Shown here in pieces: positions 1-6,169 of a stretch of 6,467 nt of DNA (its first letter is position 1; every line of letters begins with the position of its first letter). The notes under the pieces are model-generated. The model was not told the origin of the DNA. It saw nothing but the letters and a program-made list of their open reading frames with translations, and did no database searches. Origin of the DNA: Candidatus Omnitrophota bacterium (lineage in GTDB: Bacteria > Omnitrophota > Gorgyraeia > Gygaellales > Profunditerraquicolaceae); assembly GCA_029563245.1 (NCBI GenBank), contig JAKQSG010000136.1, positions 1 to 6,467 of the forward strand, given 5' to 3'. Made by a program: the position numbers and the translations under genes.

Positions 1-405
1 TCCTGCACTGCAGGGCTTATCTCCAAGATTCTCACCGATAATCCAGGAAGTTCAAAATACCTGTTGCTTGGAATAACCGCATACAGCAATCAAATAAAAA
101 AGGAAATTCTTAAAATCCCCATCCCTATCCTCTCCAAAAAAGGGGCCGTTTCAGAAGAAGTTGCCCTCCTTATGGCAAAAAACGTAAGGAGATTAGGCAA
201 GGCTGATTTAGGTTTAGGCGTAACCGGAATTGCCGGACCAACGCCAACCGGGGAAAGAATTAATAAACCCGTAGGCACAGTCTTTATCGCAGTAACCGAC
301 GGTAAGCATAACCTTTGTCAGAAATTCCTATTTACAGGAAACCGCTCTTCAGTAAGAAAGCAGGCTGCCCTTAAGTCGCTAAAGTTGCTAAAATCAGCTT
401 TATAA
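1..405 (+). CDS. cinA: CinA/PncC-family nicotinamide-nucleotide amidohydrolase, C-terminal part (5' end cut by window)
   Basis: The family deamidates nicotinamide mononucleotide to nicotinate mononucleotide in the cytoplasm, which recycles pyridine nucleotides. The frame is open from base 1 and 134 codons are visible. They begin with SCTAGLISKILTDNPGSS, the family's catalytic-serine motif (usually ESCTGG; the first G is A here). Next come GITAYSN, the GAVSEEVA helix start, and TGIAGPTPTGERINKPVGTV, matching the conserved GIAGP...KPVGTV loop, with a slightly longer insert before KPVG. The protein ends with the usual R..VR..A...L helix. The true start lies upstream of the window; an internal TTG at 64 is not a start because it would remove the catalytic Ser. 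Only the amidohydrolase domain is visible, so this may be a stand-alone PncC (about 160 residues) or a full CinA with an N-terminal MoaB-like domain. It sits 6 bases upstream of thpR, presumably co-transcribed. Confidence 0.93.
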   Translation, partial: SCTAGLISKILTDNPGSSKYLLLGITAYSNQIKKEILKIPIPILSKKGAVSEEVALLMAKNVRRLGKADLGLGVTGIAGPTPTGERINKPVGTVFIAVTDGKHNLCQKFLFTGNRSSVRKQAALKSLKLLKSAL

Positions 406-411
406 CAAACC

Positions 412-984
412 ATGCGCGTCTTTATTGCGATTCCCCTAACGCAGAATATCAAAAATGACCTCTCTCGGATACAAATAGATCTGAAAACATGCGGGGCTGA
501 GATTAAATGGGTTCCGTCTGAAAATATGCACCTTACCCTAAAGTTCTTAGGAGAGATAAATGAAATTACGCTGAATAAAATCATCGGTGCAATTGAAGAG
601 ACTATGCAGAATCATGAAAAATTTAAAATTGGATTATCCGACGCGGGAGCATTCCCCGATGCAATCCATCCTAAGGTAATCTGGATAGGGGTAAAGGAAG
701 GAAAAAACAAGGTTGAGAATATAGTTTACGCCTTAGAAAAGAAGATTGAGTCATTAGGAATACCTCGAGAAAAAAGACCCTTCTCCTGTCATATTACGCT
801 TGGCAGAACAAAATCATCAAGGAACAGCAGGGAACTTATGGAAAGGCTGGATAATTTAAGAGATAATCTTTACAAGGAAAACCTTAGTTTTACTGCCGAG
901 GAGATTACAATATTCAAGAGCAGGCTTAGTCCCAGCGGAGCCTTCTATGAAGCCTTAAAAGAAATAACCCTTAAGGATACCTGA
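412..984 (+). CDS. thpR: RNA 2',3'-cyclic phosphodiesterase ThpR (2H phosphoesterase, LigT family)
   Basis: A 190-residue protein, the usual family length. Its two-lobed 2H fold carries paired catalytic histidine motifs, H40-L-T-L and H127-I-T-L. It opens with MRVFIAIPL, and KFLGE directly follows the first motif; both are typical of the family. The C-terminal part has the expected pattern around FKSRLSPSGAFYEAL (168-182). Family members hydrolyse 2',3'-cyclic phosphate RNA ends to 2'-phosphomonoesters; some also ligate tRNA halves in vitro, and the cellular role is unclear. The ATG lies 6 bases after the cinA stop with no recognisable Shine-Dalgarno sequence, so translation may be coupled to cinA. 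In many bacteria thpR lies between cinA and recA; here it is the last gene of its arm. Its last 13 codons overlap the end of convergent pgpA. Confidence 0.95.
   Translation: MRVFIAIPLTQNIKNDLSRIQIDLKTCGAEIKWVPSENMHLTLKFLGEINEITLNKIIGAIEETMQNHEKFKIGLSDAGAFPDAIHPKVIWIGVKEGKNKVENIVYALEKKIESLGIPREKRPFSCHITLGRTKSSRNSRELMERLDNLRDNLYKENLSFTAEEITIFKSRLSPSGAFYEALKEITLKDT
945..984. other. Tail-to-tail coding overlap of thpR and pgpA (40 bp)
   Basis: The last 13 codons and stop of thpR (plus strand) share these bases with the last 13 codons and stop of pgpA (minus strand). Both tails (FYEALKEITLKDT and LQVSLRVISFKAS) lie at or beyond the end of the conserved domains. I see no GC-rich hairpin with a T-run here, so any terminator for either arm must lie inside the other arm's coding sequence or depend on Rho. 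Confidence 0.9.
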
Positions 985-1409
985 AGTATAATATTAGTAT
1001 AAATCCCTGCTACTAAATCATCTGCCATAATACCTGCCCCTGCCTTAAGCTTCTCTAAAGACCCGGCCGGATAAGGCTTGAGGGTATCAAGTAAGCGAAA
1101 AAGGATAAAGGCAAGCGTTATTATTCTTATATCATAAGGCAGGAACAAAAGACTTAAGAGCATACCGGCGACTTCATCGATTACAATATAGGGCGGATCC
1201 TTTCCTTGCATTGCTTTTTCTGCGGGACCCGAAACGAGAAAACCGACAGCAATAATTAGTAGGGTAATTATAATATAGTTTAAGGCATATCCTTGAATTA
1301 AAATATACACCAGGATACCTGCAAGACTAGCGAATGTGCCAGGGATCAGAGGAAGATACCCGACATAAAAGAATGTACTTAATGCCTTCACTAAGGATTT
1401 AATCATCAT
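945..1409 (-). CDS. pgpA: Phosphatidylglycerophosphatase A (PgpA)
   Basis: Removes the phosphate from phosphatidylglycerophosphate to give phosphatidylglycerol at the inner membrane, the step after PgsA. The protein has 154 residues, a normal length. Family motifs appear in order: GYLPLIPGTFAS (17-28), PYIVIDEVAGM (73-83) with acidic D78 and E79, FRLLDTLKPYP (104-114) and GAGIMADDLVAG (124-135) with D130 and D131. These acidic residues bind the metal in the family. Hydrophobic stretches at about 25-42, 45-60, 80-103 and 132-148 fit a four-helix membrane protein. It begins with two adjacent ATGs. The first, at 1409-1407, overlaps the pgsA stop as ATGA, and no good Shine-Dalgarno sequence precedes it, so re-initiation after pgsA is likely. 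Consecutive steps of one pathway, overlapping and in pathway order, support both assignments. Confidence 0.95.
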   Translation of the reverse strand: MMIKSLVKALSTFFYVGYLPLIPGTFASLAGILVYILIQGYALNYIIITLLIIAVGFLVSGPAEKAMQGKDPPYIVIDEVAGMLLSLLFLPYDIRIITLAFILFRLLDTLKPYPAGSLEKLKAGAGIMADDLVAGIYTNIILQVSLRVISFKAS

Positions 1410-1984
1410 AGTTTAGTTATAATCTTACGGTTCTCCCATAAATAGGATATTCCGGAATAAAGAGTAAGCCCTACGGTAAAAAGCATAAGGATATTTATAC
1501 TGTTACGAAAGAAATCTTCCCAAACAGGGTTCCAAACAGAATAGGTTTTAACCGATTCCTTAACCACGATAAAACCCAGAATGTAGAATATAACCGCCAT
1601 TTGCGAAAAGGTCTTATGCTTTCCGGCCCGCACAGCAGATAATATTTTACCCTTATTAAGGGCAAAGAGCCTTAATGAAGTAATTAAAATCTCCCTGGAA
1701 ACAATAATTACAAACATCCATGCCTCAATTAATTGCATTCCCAAGAACGCGGCGAATGCAGCTAGAACCAGGATCTTATCAGCGATAGGATCCATCAGCC
1801 GGCCAAAATCAGTTACCATATTATTCTTTTTGGCAATTATTCCGTCAAATAAATCGGATAACGCCGCAACTATAAACACAACCAAGGCAATTATCTTAGG
1901 CAGCAGCCCTTGGATTGAGAAAACAAATAGGAATACAAAGGTAAGCAAAACTCTAAGCATTGTTAACTTATTAGCTAAATTCAT
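1406..1984 (-). CDS. pgsA: CDP-diacylglycerol--glycerol-3-phosphate 3-phosphatidyltransferase (PgsA)
   Basis: Transfers a phosphatidyl group from CDP-diacylglycerol to glycerol-3-phosphate, making phosphatidylglycerophosphate in the membrane. The protein has 192 residues, typical for PgsA. It starts MNLANKLTMLR, close to the usual PgsA start MNLPNKLTxxR. The CDP-alcohol phosphotransferase signature D-x2-DG-x2-AR-x8-G-x3-D-x3-D is present at D44, D47-G48, A51, G61, D65 and D69. The Arg after A51 is Lys (K52), so the motif reads DGIIAKK. VSREILITSLR (95-105) matches the conserved PgsA segment that follows. Several hydrophobic helices (about 11-27, 29-43, 70-95, 127-142, 161-182) agree with an integral membrane enzyme. 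The ATG lies inside the end of rimO (14-base overlap) behind a strong Shine-Dalgarno sequence. The stop overlaps the pgpA start. Confidence 0.96.
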   Translation of the reverse strand: MNLANKLTMLRVLLTFVFLFVFSIQGLLPKIIALVVFIVAALSDLFDGIIAKKNNMVTDFGRLMDPIADKILVLAAFAAFLGMQLIEAWMFVIIVSREILITSLRLFALNKGKILSAVRAGKHKTFSQMAVIFYILGFIVVKESVKTYSVWNPVWEDFFRNSINILMLFTVGLTLYSGISYLWENRKIITKL

Positions 1985-3227
1985 TATCCACCTCCCCGAC
2001 TAGATCATACTCCAAAGTATCCGTCACTCTCAGATTTACAAAATCACCGCTCTTATGTTTACTCTTGGAATGAACATAAACCACACCGTCTACCTCAGGG
2101 GCATCAAATTGGCTGCGCCCGATATAGCAGCCCCCTGAAGGCTCATCAATTAAAACCCTTAGCTTCTTACCAATAAACCTTTGGTTGGCTTCCTGCGAGA
2201 CCGCCTGCTGAGAAGACATAACCTGATTAAACCTTTCCGATTTCACACTTTCAGGAACCTGCCGTGGTAAATGGTAAGCCTTAGTCCCCTCTTCCCGGGA
2301 ATACCTAAAAGCTCCCAACCTTTCAAACTTTGTATCCTTTATAAACTTAAGCAATTCCTTAAAATCTTTTTCCGTCTCTCCGGGGAAACCAACAATGATA
2401 CTGGTTCTCAGCCCAACTCCAGGAATTATTTTACGAGCCCTGTCAATAATCTTAAATATTTTATCCTGCGAAGCGCCCCGATGCATAAGCCTTAAGATGC
2501 GCTTACTAATATGCTGGACTGGCAGGTCAATATACTTACAGATTTTTTCTTCATCGCGTATTATTTTTAATAGTTCATCGCTTAACCTCTCAGGATTAAG
2601 GTATAAAAGCCTGATCCATCCTATGCGTCTTGCTTTCCGGACAACCTTTTTAAGAAGATTAGGCAGCCCCGAATGCATCCCTCTATCCAACCCAAAACCC
2701 GTAATATCCTGCCCGATAATATTTAACTCTGAAAGCCCCTGTTTATTGAACTCTTCAACCTTTTGTAATATTGAAGCAACCGAAAGGCTTACTAACTTTC
2801 CCTTAATCTTAGGAATAATGCAAAAACTGCACTGATTAATACACCCCTCGCAAACTTTCAGATAAGCATAGTGGCTTGGGGTCAGGGAATAGCCGGTAAT
2901 CTTAGATTCGGGAGAAACCCTTCCCAAGAAAGCATCGACTTCCGGCAGTTCCCGGACGAGGGCATCCTTATAGCGCTGCGATAAACACCCGTATACAATC
3001 AACTTCTGAATCTTGCCTTGTTTCTTTAAATCTGCAAGCTCTAAAATAGTATCTATCGATTCCTGCTTTGCCTCTTTTATAAAAGCGCAGGTATTAACGA
3101 CTGCTACCTGCGCTTTATCTATATCTACTATTTTATAGCCTTTTCCTGAGAGCCGGCTTAAAATAATTTCTGAGTCTACCAGATTCCTAGGACACCCTAA
3201 ACTTAATATCCCTATCCTAGGCTTCAC
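1971..3227 (-). CDS. rimO: Ribosomal protein uS12 methylthiotransferase RimO (radical SAM)
   Basis: RimO adds a methylthio group to a conserved aspartate of ribosomal protein S12, using two 4Fe-4S clusters and S-adenosylmethionine. The 418-residue length is normal. The N-terminal UPF0004 domain has its three cluster ligands at C12 (SLGCPRNLVDSE), C47 (VNTCAFI) and C81 (YGCLSQRY). The radical SAM motif CxxxCxxC is C129, C133 and C136 in GCINQCSFCIIP. A TRAM domain fills about 350-415 and contains GRSQFDAPEVDGVVYV (370-385), the pattern typical of RimO rather than the tRNA enzyme MiaB. The start is GTG: it overlaps the rodZ stop as GTGA, an in-frame TAA lies four codons upstream, and the next starts would lose C12. 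No clear Shine-Dalgarno sequence is seen, so coupling to rodZ is inferred. The last 14 bases overlap pgsA. Confidence 0.97.
   Translation of the reverse strand: MKPRIGILSLGCPRNLVDSEIILSRLSGKGYKIVDIDKAQVAVVNTCAFIKEAKQESIDTILELADLKKQGKIQKLIVYGCLSQRYKDALVRELPEVDAFLGRVSPESKITGYSLTPSHYAYLKVCEGCINQCSFCIIPKIKGKLVSLSVASILQKVEEFNKQGLSELNIIGQDITGFGLDRGMHSGLPNLLKKVVRKARRIGWIRLLYLNPERLSDELLKIIRDEEKICKYIDLPVQHISKRILRLMHRGASQDKIFKIIDRARKIIPGVGLRTSIIVGFPGETEKDFKELLKFIKDTKFERLGAFRYSREEGTKAYHLPRQVPESVKSERFNQVMSSQQAVSQEANQRFIGKKLRVLIDEPSGGCYIGRSQFDAPEVDGVVYVHSKSKHKSGDFVNLRVTDTLEYDLVGEVDNEFS
1990..1995 (-). promoter_or_regulatory. Strong Shine-Dalgarno sequence of pgsA inside rimO
   Basis: Reading the minus strand, GGGGAGGTGGATA runs directly into the pgsA ATG. 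The core GGAGGT is 5 bases from the start codon and lies inside the last codons of rimO. It is the only near-perfect anti-16S match at a start in this window, and it fixes the ATG at 1984 as the pgsA start. It suggests that pgsA is translated more strongly than, or independently of, rimO. Confidence 0.75.
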
Positions 3228-4000
3228 CGCGGTATCTTAAGACCATCTTTCTCGGTAATTACTATATTATTCAAGGGCTGGCCCCTCTTAACCCCTAGAT
3301 TGGTAAAACGTTGACCGTTTACAATTATTTCTACCGCAGAGGCATTCCCTAAAGTGAGATCAATTCTCTCTTTTGCCTTCCAGGTACCGGATCTGCCTTT
3401 TTCTAAGACTCGATGGAAAACTACTTTACCGTCTACTTTTACAAAAACAAGGCACTTTTCTTTCGCGCTAACGACCAAACTTATCCCTCCCTTTGCCTCC
3501 TTAGGAAGGGGCAGGGTTGCCGGCTTCGCAGTAGGCGATACCAGCGCCTCTGCGGCAGGCTTAGGTGCTGGCGAAGAAGCCTGTTTAACCCTAGAGATAA
3601 AACACCCACCCACTTTTATAAAAAGCAGCAAAGAAAACAAAACAATCAGTGCCTTTATAATCAAACCCCTTAACTGCCGGTTTGTCTTCAAGGAACTCAA
3701 TTTAACGCCCGCACTCTTAAGAAATGAATTTGTATCCTTTTTTTGCCTAGGCATAAACCTGGAAACATCCTCTTTATAATCACAAACATAATCCTTAGAT
3801 TCAAGCCCCAAGGCCTTACAGTAGATTTTAATAAAACCCTTCAGATAAACCGGACTTAGATTAGTAAGAGTTTCTCCTTCTATCGCCTTAAGGATATTAA
3901 TATGCACCCGGGTCTTCTTCTGAATATCCTCCAAAGTAAATCCTTTTTCCTGACGCGCCTTCTTTAACCTCTCACCTACTGATAATTGTTCGGTATTCAT
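3224..4000 (-). CDS. rodZ: RodZ-like cytoskeletal/cell-shape protein (HTH - membrane helix - DUF4115)
   Basis: A 258-residue bitopic membrane protein with RodZ architecture. Residues 5-70 form an XRE-like helix-turn-helix (HTH_25) including SVGERLKKARQEKGFTLEDI and the conserved SPVYLKGFIKIYCKALGL. A basic stretch (about 96-111) leads to one membrane helix at 112-134, then a Pro/Ala-rich linker (141-170) and an extracytoplasmic DUF4115 beta domain (about 172-245). In RodZ the cytoplasmic HTH binds MreB rather than DNA and links the cytoskeleton to wall synthesis. This is shorter than E. coli RodZ (337 residues), mainly in the linker. The ATG at 4000 overlaps the ftsK stop as TAATG, with a modest AAGG 10 bases upstream. 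The GTGA junction leads into rimO. No mreB is visible, so the MreB link rests on family knowledge. An HTH membrane protein of other function is possible but less likely. Confidence 0.85.
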   Translation of the reverse strand: MNTEQLSVGERLKKARQEKGFTLEDIQKKTRVHINILKAIEGETLTNLSPVYLKGFIKIYCKALGLESKDYVCDYKEDVSRFMPRQKKDTNSFLKSAGVKLSSLKTNRQLRGLIIKALIVLFSLLLFIKVGGCFISRVKQASSPAPKPAAEALVSPTAKPATLPLPKEAKGGISLVVSAKEKCLVFVKVDGKVVFHRVLEKGRSGTWKAKERIDLTLGNASAVEIIVNGQRFTNLGVKRGQPLNNIVITEKDGLKIPR

Positions 4001-6147
4001 TATTCGTTTTCCTTAACGCTATTCAGGCTTTCCTTTAACCAGGCTTCCCGATCAACCAGAATCCTGCGCGGCTTGCTCCCTTCAAAAGGTCCGACTAAAC
4101 CATCCTGCTCCATCATATCAATAATCCTAGCAGCCCGGTTATATCCTAAACGCATTCTTCTCTGCAAAATCGATACCGATGCCTGGTTGCTCTCTATTAT
4201 AACCTTTACCGCCTCATCATAAAACTCATCCTTCTCTGAGCTATTAAGGCCGGACCTTTCTTTTTCTTTCAGTATCTGTTCATTGTATACCGGCTGCGCC
4301 TGAGATTTTATAAATCCTACGACTCTTTCGATCTCCTTATCACCGACTAAAGCACCCTGTATACGTATAGGCTTTGCTTCCCCTGGACGAAGGAAAAGCA
4401 TATCACCCTTCCCCAACAATTTATCTGCGCCATTCATATCTAATACCGTGCGTGAATCTACCTTAGAAGCAACCTTAAAAGAGATACGCGCAGGAAGATT
4501 AGCCTTTATAACTCCGGTTATAACATTAACTGAAGGCCTTTGCGTAGCCAAGACAAGGTGGATACCGACAGCCCGGGATAATTGGGCCAAACGCTGTACC
4601 GCTGCCTCGGTCTGATCGCGGGAAACGCTCATCAAATCCGCAAACTCATCAACAATAACTACAATAAAAGGCATCTTCTCCTGCTTTTCGTTATAGGCCT
4701 TTATATTCCTGGCTCCTACTTTGGATAAAAGCCGGTAACGCTCCTCCATCTCGCCTACTGCCCAATTAAGAGCAGTATAGGCTTTCTTGGAATCCGTGAC
4801 TACAGGGCATAAAAGATGGGGCAAGCCGTTAAAAGGCATGAGCTCCACCATTTTAGGGTCAATCATAACAAATTTCAAATCCGCGGGAGAATTCCTAAAA
4901 ATCAAAGATAGGATCAGGGAATTCACACAAACCGTCTTACCCGAACCAGTAGTACCGGCAATTAAGAGATGCGGCATATCATCAAGATCCGTAACTACGG
5001 ACTTACCGGTAATATCTTTACCCAACGCAAGAGTTAAGCAGGCAGGACTTTTCTGAAATTCCGAAGAAGAGAATACTTCTTTTAAATAGACAAAACTACC
5101 CTGAGTATTAGGGACCTCTATCCCTACCCTGTCTTTACCAGGAATAGGCGCCAGTATCCTTACGGATTGAGCCTTCATATTTAAAGCAATATCATCGCTT
5201 AAGGTTACGATACGGCTTAATTTTACTCCGGGGGCAGGCTCAAGCTCATATCGGGTAATGATGGGGCCGCGTTCAATATCCGTAACCCTGGCCGAAATAC
5301 CAAAATCTCCTAAAGTATCTTCTAATATCCTGGCATTACCCTCTAGATCCTCCTTAATCTGCCTTGCCTCAGGAGGCGGTGGGGCATCCAATAAATCCAA
5401 AGAAGGCAAATGATAATCTCCGATCTTTAATTCTTGCGGCCTTACCTTTACCTGCTCAACAGAAGGCTTAGCCTTAATTTGAATTTTAGGCCTAAAGAGT
5501 GGAACCGGCCCTTTCTCTATCTTTGGTCTGGGATTAACCTGAACAGGATCTTTCTTCTCTGCGATCTTAGGCTTTGGCCTTAAGCTTATCCGGCGCTTAA
5601 ATAACGCGCTCCAGAAAAGCTTAATCTTATCCGTATATCTAGAGAATAAGGAAGAGATAAGGGTCTCGCTGACTAAGGCCAGAGAGAGTATTGCAAAGGT
5701 AATAAATATAATAAAACCGCCTAAGCGGCTAAAATAAGCAGTAATGAATTTAGCGGATAAAGCGCCGAAGAGGCCGGAAAAATAAAACCTTGCGCTTTCA
5801 TTAGCCAGGTTAAACATCCCGATAAACGAGCTTATTGATACAAGCAAAACAAACATACCCGATAGCCTGGGGATGCTTAAATAAGGCTTCTCTTGCCTGA
5901 AAAACTTAACTCCTAAAAGGAGAATTAATACGGGTAGGACAAAACTGGTCGGCCTGCCGAATAAAAAAACGATTAACTCGCCTAAATAAGCGCCAAATAC
6001 ACCTAGTAAGTTTTTTGGGGGAATATTGGGATGGGACGTATAAAAAGGCAAATCCAGACGCTCAAACCTTATCAGGCTGGCCAGAACCATAATGCCAACC
6101 GCAACTAAGATTACGCCCTTTACCTCATTAAGCCTTTTCTCTCTCAC
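4000..6147 (-). CDS. ftsK: DNA translocase FtsK/SpoIIIE
   Basis: A hexameric ATP-driven pump that moves chromosomal DNA through the closing division septum. The protein has 715 residues. An N-terminal membrane domain has hydrophobic segments near 11-27, 46-64, 66-84, 97-113 and 142-166. A basic, Pro-rich linker (about 183-260) is short compared with E. coli FtsK (1329 residues total) and nearer SpoIIIE size. The alpha/beta motor has Walker A GTTGSGKT (398-405), MIDPKMVEL (428-436), Walker B IVVIVDEFADLM (495-506) and LATQRPSVNVITG (533-545). The C-terminal gamma winged helix (about 640-700) includes SILQRRMRLGYNRAARIIDM, used in the family to read orienting DNA motifs. The start is GTG: an in-frame TAA lies two codons upstream, and the next ATG (codon 20) would cut into the first membrane helix. 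No clear Shine-Dalgarno sequence is seen. It follows pnp by 22 bases. Confidence 0.97.
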   Translation of the reverse strand: MREKRLNEVKGVILVAVGIMVLASLIRFERLDLPFYTSHPNIPPKNLLGVFGAYLGELIVFLFGRPTSFVLPVLILLLGVKFFRQEKPYLSIPRLSGMFVLLVSISSFIGMFNLANESARFYFSGLFGALSAKFITAYFSRLGGFIIFITFAILSLALVSETLISSLFSRYTDKIKLFWSALFKRRISLRPKPKIAEKKDPVQVNPRPKIEKGPVPLFRPKIQIKAKPSVEQVKVRPQELKIGDYHLPSLDLLDAPPPPEARQIKEDLEGNARILEDTLGDFGISARVTDIERGPIITRYELEPAPGVKLSRIVTLSDDIALNMKAQSVRILAPIPGKDRVGIEVPNTQGSFVYLKEVFSSSEFQKSPACLTLALGKDITGKSVVTDLDDMPHLLIAGTTGSGKTVCVNSLILSLIFRNSPADLKFVMIDPKMVELMPFNGLPHLLCPVVTDSKKAYTALNWAVGEMEERYRLLSKVGARNIKAYNEKQEKMPFIVVIVDEFADLMSVSRDQTEAAVQRLAQLSRAVGIHLVLATQRPSVNVITGVIKANLPARISFKVASKVDSRTVLDMNGADKLLGKGDMLFLRPGEAKPIRIQGALVGDKEIERVVGFIKSQAQPVYNEQILKEKERSGLNSSEKDEFYDEAVKVIIESNQASVSILQRRMRLGYNRAARIIDMMEQDGLVGPFEGSKPRRILVDREAWLKESLNSVKENE

Positions 6148-6169
6148 TTCTTATCTTAAACAGACTCTA

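Noticed and set aside
987..992. Plus-strand TATAAT just after the thpR stop, possibly an antisense promoter into pgpA
   Set aside because: No -35-like hexamer lies at the right distance upstream, and the bases are explained by AT-rich pgpA codons.
940..1000. Possible bidirectional terminator at the convergence of thpR and pgpA
   Set aside because: Only a 4-base CTTC-TAT-GAAG stem is visible, with no adjacent T-run; too weak to call.
3509..3516. GGGCAGGG on the plus strand, and GGGTAGGG on the minus strand at 5129-5122, resembling the E. coli FtsK-orienting motif GGGNAGGG
   Set aside because: The motif is established only for E. coli and relatives, just two copies are seen, and they point in opposite directions, so they say nothing about polarity here.
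4195..4200. Minus-strand TATAAT in the 3' part of ftsK that might serve rodZ
   Set aside because: There is no recognisable -35 box 16-18 bases upstream; it encodes part of the gamma domain.
4787..5056. Plus-strand open frame of 89 codons opposite ftsK
   Set aside because: It lies antisense to the conserved motor domain, shows no family features, and the ftsK frame fully explains the sequence. The same applies to open frames opposite rimO (2271-2835), rodZ (3354-3779), the ftsK end (3986-4222), cinA (90-278) and thpR (318-584).
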